From: Nocardioides sp.
GTDB lineage: Bacteria; Actinomycetota; Actinomycetes; Propionibacteriales; Nocardioidaceae
Length of the DNA stretch: 64,000 nt
NCBI GenBank assembly: GCA_020636915.1
Contig: JACJWV010000016.1
Location: 1 to 64,000 of the forward strand
Reading direction: 5' to 3'
Translations under genes and position numbers: made by a program
Shown here: positions 41,630-50,207 of the stretch, one piece after another
Numbering within the stretch: position 1 is the stretch's first letter
Layout: every line of letters starts with the position of its first letter
Notes under the pieces: generated by a model
What the model was told of the DNA's origin: nothing
The model's database searches: none
What the model saw: the letters and a program-made list of their open reading frames with translations, nothing else

Positions 41630-42690
41630 CGGTCGAGGCTCCACAAGGCCTCTGCCTGGTCGCGGTCGAGCGCAGGGCGGGCCGGCTGGGCGAGCAGCGG
41701 GGTGCGGCTCAGCCGGGGCGCCGGGGCTGGGCGCAGGTTCCCGTCGACCTCGATCAGCCCCGAGCGTGCGCGGATGTGCGGATCGGTGGTGACCTCGCCC
41801 AGCGTGTTCACCGGAGTGACGCAAGCGTCGACGTCCTCGAATGCCTTCGCCCACTCGGCCTGGTCGCGCTCGGCGAAGCGGGCGGCGATGGCCTCCTTGT
41901 CGGCGACCCACGTGGACCGGTCCCACTGCCGGCTCACCATCTCGGAGTCGAGCTCGAGCGTCTCGAGAAGACGTGCGTAGAACTGGGACTCGATGCTGCC
42001 CACGGCGAGGTACCGGCCGTCGCGCGCTTCGTAGACGTCGTAGAACGGGGAGCCGGTGTCGATGTCGTTGGTGCCGGGCTCGGCGCGCCAGCGTCCTGCG
42101 GCGCGTCGCTTCCAGACCCCGGTCATCAGCAGGCTCGATCCGTCCACCATCGCGGCGTCGACGACCTGACCCTGTCCGGATCGCTGCCGTTCGATCACGG
42201 CCAGGAGCAGGCCGAAGGCGAGCAGGAGACCACCGCCGCCGTAGTCGCCGACCAGGTTCAGCGGCGGGACCGGGCGTTCGCCGCGTCTGGCGATGGAGCC
42301 GAGGACGCCGTTGGCCGCGAGGTAGTTGATGTCGTGGCCGGCTTCGTGGGCGCGCGGCCCGTCCTGTCCCCAGCCGGTCATTCGTCCGTACACGAGGCCG
42401 GGGTTGCGGGGGTGGAGCACCTCGGGCCCGAGCCCGAGTCGCTCCATCACTCCTGGCCGGAAGCCCTCGATGAGTACGTCGGCGCGTCCGGCCAGCCGGA
42501 GCGCCACTTCACGGTCTGCAGGGTCCTTGAGGTCGAGGGTGAGCGTCGCCCGGTCGGTCTGCGGGCTGGCCGGGGGACGGTCGATGCGGATCACCTCGGC
42601 GCCGGCCTCCTCCAGCAGCGAGGCGGCGAACGGGCCCGCCCCGAGGCCGGCGAACTCCAGCACCCTCAGACCATGAAGAGCGGTGGTCAC
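41626..42690 (-). CDS. Alpha-methylacyl-CoA racemase (CaiB/BaiF family)
   Basis: A 354-residue class III CoA-transferase-fold protein. Residues characteristic of alpha-methylacyl-CoA racemase are present: GPFAASLLEEAGAEVIRIDRP at the N-terminus, His of GHDINYLA and Asp of VGDYGGGG, the pair that epimerises the alpha carbon. A true CoA transferase is less likely because the catalytic Asp environment matches the racemase group. It would convert (R)- to (S)-2-methylacyl-CoA so that acyl-CoA dehydrogenase can act. The ATG and stop overlap the neighbours by 4 nt each, showing an operon with the MHS transporter and YciI. Confidence 0.85.
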   Translation of the reverse strand: MTTALHGLRVLEFAGLGAGPFAASLLEEAGAEVIRIDRPPASPQTDRATLTLDLKDPADREVALRLAGRADVLIEGFRPGVMERLGLGPEVLHPRNPGLVYGRMTGWGQDGPRAHEAGHDINYLAANGVLGSIARRGERPVPPLNLVGDYGGGGLLLAFGLLLAVIERQRSGQGQVVDAAMVDGSSLLMTGVWKRRAAGRWRAEPGTNDIDTGSPFYDVYEARDGRYLAVGSIESQFYARLLETLELDSEMVSRQWDRSTWVADKEAIAARFAERDQAEWAKAFEDVDACVTPVNTLGEVTTDPHIRARSGLIEVDGNLRPAPAPRLSRTPLLAQPARPALDRDQAEALWSLDR

Positions 42691-44057
42691 GCCATCGCCG
42701 CCTGGTCGGTCGCGGGCTCGTCGCCTTCCACGGCGACGCTCACGGGGGCGGGGGTGGTCGCGAACAGCGACCGGGTGAACGTCTCGGGCAGTCGGGCGAC
42801 GAGGACGAGGGTGACGACCAGGGCGATCCCCATCAGGTAGTAGGCGGCCACCATCGGGTTCCCGGTGTGCTGGACCAGGGCGGTCGCGATCAGGGGGGCG
42901 CTGCCGGCGATCGGGCCGACGCCGAGCCCGTAGCCGATGGCGGCTCCGGTCGAGCGGTTGTGGGGCGGGAAGAGCTCGACGAGGGTGATCGAGCCCATCA
43001 CGTTCAGCGCGGCCTGCGGGATGGCGAAGATGGCCAGGCCCAGCAGGGCGGCACTGGTGTTCCCGGAGGTGACGAGCTTGAAGATCGGCACTGCCAGGAC
43101 CAGGTGTCCGACGCAGCCGGCCAGGTAGACCGGCCGGCGTCCGATGTTGTCGGAGATCCAGCCCGCGATCGGGCAGAGGATGGCGTAGATGAGCAGGGCG
43201 ACGGCGCTGACGGTGAGGATGGTGGGCCGGGTCAACGCTCCGGCCAGCGACAGCGCGTTCACGAAGTAGGTGGCGAAGTAGTACAGGCCGACGCCCATGA
43301 TGCTGGAGCAGAAGAACGCCAGGACCATGTTGGCCTTCTGGGTCTTGAAGGCGCTCACGAGCGGGGTGCTGTGCTGGGCCTCGGTCTTGGCCATCTCCCG
43401 GTACACCGGGGTCTCGTTGAGCTTGAGGCGCATGTAGAGCCCGACCACCCCCAGCGGTGCGGCGAGCAGGAACGGCACCCGCCAGCCCCAGCTCTGCATG
43501 GCCTCGCTACCGAACAGGTCCTCCAGGCCGAGCACCAGGAGGTTGCCGCAGATGATCGCCAGCGCGGCAGACACCGACACCAGGCTGACCCAGGTCGCGC
43601 GTCGGTTGGTGGGTGCGTACTCGGCGAGGAAGGCCGAGGCGCTGGTCCACTCCCCACCGGCGGAGAGGCCCTGGATGCCGCGCAGGAGGACCAGCAGGAT
43701 CGGCGCCCAGACCCCGATGGCGGCGTACGAGGGCAGGAGACCGATGCAGGTGGTGGCCAGGCTGATGCCGGTGACCGCGATCGCCAGCGCGGTCCGGCGT
43801 CCGTAGCGGTCACCGATCGTGCCCAGGATGGCGCCGCCGATGGGTCGGAAGAAGAACGCGATCCCGAACACACCGAGGGAGGACAGCAGCGAGACCGCGG
43901 GGTCGTGCGAGGGGAAGAACGCCGCGCCGAGGGTGACGGCGACAGAGCCGTAAACGGCGAAGTCGAACCACTCGGTGAAGTTGCCGATGACAGTGGCAGC
44001 CAGGATGCTGCGCGGCATCCGGGTGCGAGCCGCACGCGCGGCGGGTGTGGTCACCAT
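42687..44057 (-). CDS. MHS-family MFS transporter
   Basis: A 456-residue metabolite:H+ symporter of the ProP/ShiA/KgtP (MHS) type, with 12 predicted helices. Signatures are NFTEWFDFAVYGSVAVTLG, the motif A loop GDRYGRRTALAIAV, and GIQGLSAGGEWTSAS. MHS proteins import organic acids such as shikimate, 2-oxoglutarate and aromatic acids. The ATG at 44057 follows AGGAG. It is likely the uptake system for the substrate of the catabolic island. A 65-residue single-helix protein is encoded 4 bp upstream. Confidence 0.88.
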   Translation of the reverse strand: MVTTPAARAARTRMPRSILAATVIGNFTEWFDFAVYGSVAVTLGAAFFPSHDPAVSLLSSLGVFGIAFFFRPIGGAILGTIGDRYGRRTALAIAVTGISLATTCIGLLPSYAAIGVWAPILLVLLRGIQGLSAGGEWTSASAFLAEYAPTNRRATWVSLVSVSAALAIICGNLLVLGLEDLFGSEAMQSWGWRVPFLLAAPLGVVGLYMRLKLNETPVYREMAKTEAQHSTPLVSAFKTQKANMVLAFFCSSIMGVGLYYFATYFVNALSLAGALTRPTILTVSAVALLIYAILCPIAGWISDNIGRRPVYLAGCVGHLVLAVPIFKLVTSGNTSAALLGLAIFAIPQAALNVMGSITLVELFPPHNRSTGAAIGYGLGVGPIAGSAPLIATALVQHTGNPMVAAYYLMGIALVVTLVLVARLPETFTRSLFATTPAPVSVAVEGDEPATDQAAMA

Positions 44058-44061
44058 CGGG

Positions 44062-44259
44062 TCACTCCTGTCCGTCCAGCTGAAGTGTGAGGGAGGCAGG
44101 AGCCCGCCGGCCTGCGCGACGAGCGGCAGGTCGCGACGGACGCGCTGTTCCACAGGCCTCGACGGCCAGATAGGCGATGGTGGCGACGGCCAGCACGGCG
44201 GCGAGCGCAGCGACGACGATGAACGCCATCGCGCTGGTGAGGATGGACGGGTCGTTCAT
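44062..44259 (-). CDS. Small single-span membrane protein (65 aa)
   Basis: A 65-residue protein (MNDPSILTSAMAFIVVAALA at the start) with one hydrophobic helix at residues 11-33 and a basic, Arg-rich cytoplasmic tail. The ATG has AGGAG 8 nt upstream. It lies 4 bp before the MHS transporter ATG, first in the operon and directly behind the GntR-type operator. Position and size suggest a small accessory subunit of the transporter, as has been proposed for small proteins next to other MFS genes; this is inference. It has no enzymatic motif. Confidence 0.68.
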   Translation of the reverse strand: MNDPSILTSAMAFIVVAALAAVLAVATIAYLAVEACGTARPSRPAARRAGRRAPASLTLQLDGQE

Positions 44260-44586
44260 GGGTTCTTCTCCTAGGTGCGGACCGGGCCTTCCCATGTCCT
44301 CTGGCGGCATGATCTGATCTTGTATCAAAGATCAGTTATCTGAAGGTAGTGCGAAGTGAAGCCGGAGGCAAGGGGCGAAAGTGACCCGTGCCACTTCTTT
44401 GCCGAAGAGCGCGGTGGTCCTGCCGAGGGACTGCCGACGGCCCGGGGCACGGTCGTACCGAGGTCAGGCCGCGGGTAACCGGCACAGGGGTGTGCTTGCC
44501 AGCCCACCGCGGTCCCGAAGCCACGACCATGCCTCGCACCGGCGATACGGGCTACCGCCTGGTGGGTCGGGGTCGGGCTGGAAGCA
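44260..44586. promoter_or_regulatory. Promoter region with 20-bp dyad (44315-44334)
   Basis: This 327-bp gap separates the SMP-30 gene end from the transporter operon start. At 44315-44334 lies TGATCTT-GTATCA-AAGATCA, a perfect 7-6-7 dyad. Its complement differs at only two positions from the dyad at 52469-52488, so both are probably sites for the same regulator, most likely the island's GntR/FCD protein. The dyad is 55 bp upstream of the small membrane protein start. The rest (44340-44586) shows no gene. Confidence 0.7.
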
Positions 44587-45474
44587 TCAGCGCCAGATGG
44601 GCAGCGGCAGTCCCGGGTGGAGCGCGGGGAGCGCGATCACGGTGCCCCCCTTGGCGATGGTCACCACGAGCGTGTTCAGGCCCGGTCCGGCGAAGCACAG
44701 GCTGGTCACCAGGACACCGTGGCCGAGCACGAGGCGCTCGACCTGCCGGCCACTGGTGTCGAAGGCCGTGAGGTCGTCGCCGGTGGCACCGGCCACCCAG
44801 AGCCAGCCCCGGCTGTCCAGGGCGATGCCGTCGGGGCGGCCGTGAGAGGGTCTGGCGGTCCAGCTGTCGGGTTCCAACCGCCCGTCGACGAGTCGGTGCC
44901 GGGTGACCACCCCGGCCGCGGTCTGGGCGAGGTACACCAGCGAGGGGTCTTCGCCGAAGGCGATCCCGTTGGGGAACTGGTAGCGGTCGCCGGCGGTGCG
45001 GAACGCTCCTGTCCGGGGGTTGAAGGTGCGCACGGCGCCCGGGGCGGCCGGGCCGAGGATGTTGTGGTCGGCGGGATCGGTGAACCACAGGGTGTCGTCA
45101 GGTCCCCACACACAGTCGCTGGGGTAGTTGAGTTCGGGTGCCGCGAAGGTCCCGAGGACGCCGTACTGGTGGGTCTGGATGGAGGGGCGGGCTGGCACCG
45201 TGGAGCGGGACGGCATGGCGGTGCCGCCGTTCTGGGCGACCAACACCAGGCCGTCCGGGCCGAGCGCGAGGCCGTTTGGCCCGCCCCCGGTCTCGAACTC
45301 GACGCTGGGCTGGGAGCTGTCGAGGGGTAGGCGGACCGCGGTGCCGCGCGAGACGCTGGCGACCAGCAGGTACCGGTCGTCGAGGACCATGGGTCCTTCG
45401 GTGAACCCGATCCCTGAGGCCAGCACCGTCGCGGACTCGGGCAGGGCCACGTGTGCTTCGGTGGTGCTGCTCAT
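44587..45474 (-). CDS. SMP-30/gluconolactonase family protein
   Basis: A 295-residue six-bladed beta-propeller hydrolase. Metal-site regions are visible as GFTEGPMVLDD, GGPNGLALGPDG, YPSDCVWGPDDTLWFTDP and RPDGIALDSRGWLWVAG. Family members open sugar or other lactones with Ca2+ or Zn2+. It is the last gene of the acyl-CoA synthetase operon and overlaps its upstream neighbour by 4 nt (ATGA). In this setting it probably hydrolyses a lactone intermediate or substrate to the free acid for CoA activation. No signal peptide is seen, so it acts in the cytoplasm. Confidence 0.83.
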   Translation of the reverse strand: MSSTTEAHVALPESATVLASGIGFTEGPMVLDDRYLLVASVSRGTAVRLPLDSSQPSVEFETGGGPNGLALGPDGLVLVAQNGGTAMPSRSTVPARPSIQTHQYGVLGTFAAPELNYPSDCVWGPDDTLWFTDPADHNILGPAAPGAVRTFNPRTGAFRTAGDRYQFPNGIAFGEDPSLVYLAQTAAGVVTRHRLVDGRLEPDSWTARPSHGRPDGIALDSRGWLWVAGATGDDLTAFDTSGRQVERLVLGHGVLVTSLCFAGPGLNTLVVTIAKGGTVIALPALHPGLPLPIWR

Positions 45475-47159
45475 GTCGATGCCGTCTCGTCTTGCGCGGG
45501 GGCGAGCTCGACCTGGGCTTCGTGCACGAGCATCGGGCGCGGGATCTTGCCTGAGGGCAGCTTCGGAAGGTCGGCGTCGCGGCGGTAGATGAAGTGGCGC
45601 GGGATCTTGTAGGACGCGGCACGGCCACGCAGGTGGTCGACGATGAAGTCCGGGGTGGTGACGGCGGGGTCAGCCTCGATGAAGGCCACCACCCGTTCGC
45701 CGTCGGCCGGGTCGGGGATCGCGCACACGTGGGCCTGGGCGATGCCCGGCACCTCGTCGAGGAGTGCCTCGACCTCCTGGGGGGCCACGTTGATGCCGCC
45801 GGGCTTCATGGTGTCCACGGCGCGGGAGTGGTAGACGAGCCGGCCGGTGTCATCGACACACGCTTGGTCGCCGGTGCGGAAGAACCCGTCGTGCGTAAAG
45901 GACGCGCGGGTGCGCTCGTCGTCGTCGAAGTAGCCGCTGGTGATGCGGCCGCGCAGCTGCAGGTCACCGACCTGCCCCGGAGGCAGCGGGAGCCCGGTGG
46001 CCGGGTCGACGATGCGCGGCTCGTTGCCGGGCAACGCGAAGCCCTGGCTGGTCAGCACGATCTCGCGAGGGTCGTCATGGCGGGTCAGTGCGAAGAGCCC
46101 GTAGGTCTCGGTCATCCCGTAGACGCTGCAGCCGTCAGTGACGCCGAGTTCGTCGAGCGCGAGCCGGCGGTCCTCGACGGAGAAGCCGATCATGCCCTTG
46201 CGCAACGCGATGCGGGACTTGTCGAAGCCGGGAACAGCCAGGAGCTTGCGGGTGAGGTTGCCAAAGCCGTAGTAGACCGTGCACTGCTGCTCCTCGAGCA
46301 GCCTGACCGCCTCCGTGGGGTCGAAGGCCTCCTGGAGCACGATGCGGGCGCTGTGGGTCAGCGCCCCGAACAGGCCCTGCATGGCCGAGACCCCGTAGAA
46401 GAGGGGGGTTGCGATCCACGCGCGGTCCTTACCGGTGATGCCCTGGCGCTCCCCGATCCACCAGGCGTTCTCGATGAGGTGGCCCTGGTGGAGTTGGACG
46501 GCCTTCGGCTTCGAGGTGCTTCCGGAGGTGAACAGCAGGTACATCAGGTCCTCGGGCCGGTTGAGTGCCTCGCGGGCGGCGAGGTCCTCGTCGGTGACCG
46601 AGGCGCCGGCTGTCAGGAACCCGTGCAGCGAGGTGGCGCCGGGCAGCCCGCCGTCGAGGGAGACGACGTCCAGTAGTGCGGGCAGCTGTGCCGCGCGCAG
46701 GCGTTCGTCGGGTTGGGCGGGGCGTGCGGCGAGTTCGGGGAGGACCTGGCTCCAGGCGGCGCGGAAGTCCTGCTTGCGCAGTGTGTCGATCGTGAACAGC
46801 AGCACCGACGGGGCGTGCCCGACGGTGTACTGCAGCTCCGGTGCGGTGTGCCAGGTGTTGAGGGGGGCGAGGAACGCACCGACGCGTGCCGCCGCGAAGG
46901 CGAGGGTCACGAAGTTGGGGTGGTTGCCGGCCAGGATGGACACAGCCTCGCCGCGCTGCACACCAGCCGCCATCAGCGCCTTCGCCCAGGTGGTCACGTC
47001 GGCGTCGAGCTCGGCGAAGGTGCGGTGCCGACCCTCGAAGGTCTCGGCGACCCGGTCGGGATCGGTGTGCGCAAGCTCGCGTATCAACGCGCTGGCGGTC
47101 CGCGCACCGGGCATGCCGAGGGCCGTCGTCATCTCGAGGTCGAAGGACGAGTCGGTCAT
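45471..47159 (-). CDS. Acyl-CoA synthetase (AMP-dependent)
   Basis: A 562-residue member of the ANL adenylate-forming superfamily. The P-loop is LLFTSGSTSKPKAVQ, the A5-type motif is YGMTETYGL, and the C-terminal A8/A10 region ends in LPSGKIPRPML with the catalytic Lys. It activates a carboxylic acid with ATP to the acyl-CoA. The ATG at 47159 follows AAGGGA and overlaps the SDR stop by 4 nt. It is the only ATP-dependent CoA ligase in the island and so probably starts the CoA-linked pathway. Confidence 0.88.
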   Translation of the reverse strand: MTDSSFDLEMTTALGMPGARTASALIRELAHTDPDRVAETFEGRHRTFAELDADVTTWAKALMAAGVQRGEAVSILAGNHPNFVTLAFAAARVGAFLAPLNTWHTAPELQYTVGHAPSVLLFTIDTLRKQDFRAAWSQVLPELAARPAQPDERLRAAQLPALLDVVSLDGGLPGATSLHGFLTAGASVTDEDLAAREALNRPEDLMYLLFTSGSTSKPKAVQLHQGHLIENAWWIGERQGITGKDRAWIATPLFYGVSAMQGLFGALTHSARIVLQEAFDPTEAVRLLEEQQCTVYYGFGNLTRKLLAVPGFDKSRIALRKGMIGFSVEDRRLALDELGVTDGCSVYGMTETYGLFALTRHDDPREIVLTSQGFALPGNEPRIVDPATGLPLPPGQVGDLQLRGRITSGYFDDDERTRASFTHDGFFRTGDQACVDDTGRLVYHSRAVDTMKPGGINVAPQEVEALLDEVPGIAQAHVCAIPDPADGERVVAFIEADPAVTTPDFIVDHLRGRAASYKIPRHFIYRRDADLPKLPSGKIPRPMLVHEAQVELAPAQDETAST

Positions 47160-47926
47160 GATGCGGTCCCTTCTGCCATTCCAGGCTGTCCAATAGTGCG
47201 CCCGCCGCACACCGCGATGACCTGTCCGGTGACGAACGACTGCGGGTGGGCTAGTTCGGTGGCCAGACGCGCCACGTCGTCGGGGTTTCCTGCCCGGCGC
47301 AACGGCGTGGCGTTGACGGATCGACGCACCACCTGCGGCGGGAGGCTGGCCGACATGGGGGTCTGCACGTAGCCGGGGGCGATCGCGTTGACCCGGATAC
47401 CGACAGGACCGAGCTCGAGGGCCAGGGAACGGGTCACGCCGACCAGCGCCCCCTTGGTCATCGAGTACGACGCCGACCCGAAGATCCCGAGCCAGGCGCG
47501 CGAGGCGATGTTGATGATGCTGCCGCCACCCTCGGACGTCATCGGGTCGATGACCTGGCGGGCCAGCGAGAGCGGGCCGATCAGGTTCACCGCCAAGGTC
47601 GGAAGCAGTGTCTGTTCGGTCAGGTCTCCGATCCGCGCGTCGCGAAGGATGCCGGCGCAGTTGACGAGGACGTCGATGCGACCGTGACGGTCCAGCACGC
47701 CGGCGACCAGTTCGGCACGCGAGGCCTGGTCGCCGACATCGAGCCGGCAGGCGTCCGCTCGGCCGCCGCCGGTGGTGATGCCGGCTCGGGTAGCGGCGGC
47801 ACCGACCTGGTCCAGGTCCGCGGCCACCACCAGATGACCGGCCTCGGCCAATCGGGTGGCGATAGCGGCCCCGATGGCCCCTCCGGCGCCGGTGACGATG
47901 GCAACGGGGGCAACGGGTGCGCTCAC
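47156..47926 (-). CDS. Short-chain dehydrogenase/reductase
   Basis: A 256-residue classical SDR. The NAD(P) motif TGAGGAIG lies at residues 12-19, NCAG near 90, and the catalytic Ser and YSMTK near 140-160. It probably oxidises a 3-hydroxyacyl-CoA or similar hydroxyl. The GTG start overlaps the stop of the degenerate SDR gene upstream, and its own stop overlaps the ligase ATG. The tight pairing with a degenerate SDR suggests that the two proteins could form a heteromer. Confidence 0.88.
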   Translation of the reverse strand: MSAPVAPVAIVTGAGGAIGAAIATRLAEAGHLVVAADLDQVGAAATRAGITTGGGRADACRLDVGDQASRAELVAGVLDRHGRIDVLVNCAGILRDARIGDLTEQTLLPTLAVNLIGPLSLARQVIDPMTSEGGGSIINIASRAWLGIFGSASYSMTKGALVGVTRSLALELGPVGIRVNAIAPGYVQTPMSASLPPQVVRRSVNATPLRRAGNPDDVARLATELAHPQSFVTGQVIAVCGGRTIGQPGMAEGTAS

Positions 47927-48564
47927 GGTCGGATCCTTCCGCAGTCGAGGCCGTCGGCGAGATAGATCTCCTGGCCGGTCACCCCGGGCATGGACATGAG
48001 AGCGGTCACCTGCGTCGCGACGGAGGCCACGACGCCAGGCAGGTGCTGGTCGACCATCAACGTGTTGACGCGGATGTGCTGGCGTCTGAGCTCGATGGCC
48101 AGGGTCCGGGCCAGGCTGAGGACGCCTCCACAGAAGGCGCTGGTCACTGAGTAGCCAGCCTCGCCGAGCGTGGCTGCGGCGGGCAGGACGATCGTGATGC
48201 TCCCGCTGTCTTGCCCAGCTTCGTCCTGGATGGGGCCGTCGTAGTCGGGGTCGGCATCGGCGACGTGTGGCGCCACGACCGAGTCGATGAGGGAGGCGAG
48301 GCGCTGGAGCGCGTAGACGCAGTTGCGCAGGGCGTCGCCGAGCTCGGTGACCAGCGCGTCGTCGCCGGCTGCGGTGAGGCTCAGCGATTCGGGCGCGGGC
48401 GGGACGAGCACGTAGTGCTTCCGAGCGGGTGGCAGCGCCGTGGGGTCGGCGATGGGGTGGCCACCAAACATTCGCGCGAGGTCGAGGGCCATGGTCCCGG
48501 TCCCGACGACGGAGGGTCCTCGCCCTGCGGTCGGATCGGCCACGGTGGGTCGCCCGGCGGTCAT
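47923..48564 (-). CDS. Degenerate SDR-like protein
   Basis: A 213-residue protein whose C-terminal part looks like an SDR (GYSVTSAFCGGVLSLARTLA, then LRRQHIRVNTLMVDQHLPG, ending GQEIYLADGLDCGRI). The N-terminal dinucleotide-binding GxxxGxG is missing and the catalytic YxxxK is YSVTS, so the Lys is lost. It is therefore unlikely to be an active dehydrogenase on its own. It overlaps the active SDR gene downstream and the thiolase gene upstream by 4 nt each. A structural or regulatory partner of the adjacent SDR is the most economical reading. Confidence 0.65.
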   Translation of the reverse strand: MTAGRPTVADPTAGRGPSVVGTGTMALDLARMFGGHPIADPTALPPARKHYVLVPPAPESLSLTAAGDDALVTELGDALRNCVYALQRLASLIDSVVAPHVADADPDYDGPIQDEAGQDSGSITIVLPAAATLGEAGYSVTSAFCGGVLSLARTLAIELRRQHIRVNTLMVDQHLPGVVASVATQVTALMSMPGVTGQEIYLADGLDCGRIRP

Positions 48565-49715
48565 GACTGCATCACCAGGGTGGTCACGGAGCCGCCGTCG
48601 GTGCCGCTGACGGTGCCGCCCTTGCAGTAGGCCAGCCCGGTGTGGGCGCCCTCGACCTGCCGGCCGCCGGCGGTGCCGCGCAGCTGCCAGGTGAGCTCGC
48701 AGGCCTGGGCGACGCCGGTCGCGCCGACCGGATGCCCGCGGGAGAGCAATCCGCCGCTGGCGTTGACGGGCAGCTTGCCGCCGAGGGCGGTGTGCCCCTG
48801 CTCGGTCCAGTGGGCGCCTTCACCGACCGGCACCAGGCCGAGCCCTTCGAGCCGGACGATCTCGGCGATGGTGAAGCAGTCGTGCATCTCGACGATGTCG
48901 ACGTCGCTGGGCCCGATCCCGGTCAGCTGCCAGGCTGCTTCGCCCGCGCGGCGGGAGACGTCCTCGTCATTCAACGGGCGTGAGCCGTCCTGGACACCGC
49001 CGCTGACCAGGCCACAGCCCAGGATCCTGGGCGTCGCGCCGCTCAGCCCGAGTCGTCTGAGGCCGGCCGGGGTGCACATGACCAGCGCTGCGGCGCCGTC
49101 GGAGATCGGGCTGCAGTCGAGCAGGCCGAGCGGGTCGGCGATGGTGCGTGCCGCCAGGACCTCCTCCAGCCTGACGGGCCGCTGGTACTGGGCGAAGGGG
49201 TTGTGGACGGAGTGGGCATGGTTCTTCACCGCAACGGCGGCGATCGCCTCGCGGGTAACCCCGTGGTCGTGCATGTACCGCCGGGCGCTCATGGCGTGCC
49301 CGGCGGCCATGACCAGGCCGACGGCGGCGTCGAGGTCGCTGGGGTCGGGGCGCACTCCCCCGGCGACGCGGTCGGTCATCTTCTCCACGCCGATGACGAG
49401 CACGACGTCGTGCAGACCGGCGGCGAGCGCCACCCAGGCCTCCCGGATCGCAGTGGCACCGGAGGCGCAGTAGTTCTCGTGGTTGGAGACCGGTAGCCCG
49501 TCGAGGCCGAGCTGGACGGCGATGCGCTGTCCGGCGACGGGGCCGCCGAACACGTGGCCCACATAGAGCGCGTCGATGTGGCGCAGCTCGGCGCCGGCGT
49601 CGCTGATCGCGGCTCGGGCGGCACCGACCGCGAGCCGTTCGAGGGTCACGTCGACCGGGTACTTGCCGAACCGGATCATCCCGGCTCCGGCGACGTGTGC
49701 GGGAGGAAGGGTCAT
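48561..49715 (-). CDS. Thiolase-family protein (SCP-x/lipid-transfer type)
   Basis: A 384-residue thiolase-fold protein. The nucleophile region is HENYCASGATAI with its Cys, and the C-terminal motifs are MHDCFTIAE and GGLLSRGHPVGATG. These fit the SCP-x/acetyl-CoA acetyltransferase group that usually pairs with a DUF35 protein. It probably cleaves a 3-oxoacyl-CoA. The ATG at 49715 has AGGAGG upstream; its stop overlaps the degenerate SDR gene. The DUF35 gene immediately upstream is the expected partner. Confidence 0.86.
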   Translation of the reverse strand: MTLPPAHVAGAGMIRFGKYPVDVTLERLAVGAARAAISDAGAELRHIDALYVGHVFGGPVAGQRIAVQLGLDGLPVSNHENYCASGATAIREAWVALAAGLHDVVLVIGVEKMTDRVAGGVRPDPSDLDAAVGLVMAAGHAMSARRYMHDHGVTREAIAAVAVKNHAHSVHNPFAQYQRPVRLEEVLAARTIADPLGLLDCSPISDGAAALVMCTPAGLRRLGLSGATPRILGCGLVSGGVQDGSRPLNDEDVSRRAGEAAWQLTGIGPSDVDIVEMHDCFTIAEIVRLEGLGLVPVGEGAHWTEQGHTALGGKLPVNASGGLLSRGHPVGATGVAQACELTWQLRGTAGGRQVEGAHTGLAYCKGGTVSGTDGGSVTTLVMQS

Positions 49716-49749
49716 CGGGGCCTCCTGGCGAGCAGCGAGGGCTGATGTG

Positions 49750-50175
49750 TCACCGGTGGGCATCGCGGATCACCTCGAACTCGAATCCCACGCCGGTCGT
49801 CGCATCGGGCGCTGTGAAGGTGGTGGGGCGGCACCGGACCGGATCCCCGATCCGGGGCTGGTGGTCGCCGCCCGCGATGCGGGCCAGCACTCGACAGCCC
49901 TCGACAAGATCGACCCAGCCGAGCAGGTAGGGCACCTCGACGCCAGGTGGGGCCTGGTGAACCTCGGAGAAGGTGTGCAGGGTGCCGGTCCCGGCGAGCG
50001 CGACGGTGCTGACGTCGGTGCGGTGGCAGGTCGGGCACAGGTCGCGGGCCGGGAACGTGATGTGCTCCTCGGCACAGCGGGTGCCGAGCAGGGCGAACGG
50101 CTCGACGGTGACCACATCGGACCGGAAGGGTCGGCGGGCGTCTGTCACCGCGGGGGCCGCGGGCGAGTCGGACAT
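49750..50175 (-). CDS. DUF35 OB-fold protein, thiolase partner
   Basis: A 141-residue protein with an N-terminal rubredoxin-like zinc ribbon and a C-terminal OB-fold, the usual small subunit of SCP-x-type thiolases or aldolases. The second knuckle CPTCHRTD is intact, but the first reads RCAEEH instead of the usual CxxC, so zinc binding may be altered. It lies 34 bp before the thiolase gene. Homologous pairs catalyse acyl-CoA thiolysis or retro-aldol cleavage, and the DUF35 chain is needed for activity. Confidence 0.8.
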   Translation of the reverse strand: MSDSPAAPAVTDARRPFRSDVVTVEPFALLGTRCAEEHITFPARDLCPTCHRTDVSTVALAGTGTLHTFSEVHQAPPGVEVPYLLGWVDLVEGCRVLARIAGGDHQPRIGDPVRCRPTTFTAPDATTGVGFEFEVIRDAHR

Positions 50176-50207
50176 GGTGCGGTCCTTTCGGATGGGAGAG
50201 GCTGGCC

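Noticed and set aside
41626..42690. Family III CoA transferase such as a mesaconyl- or itaconate-CoA transferase
   Set aside because: The GHDINY and GDYGGGG active-site stretches match alpha-methylacyl-CoA racemase better; a transferase role is kept only as a minor alternative.
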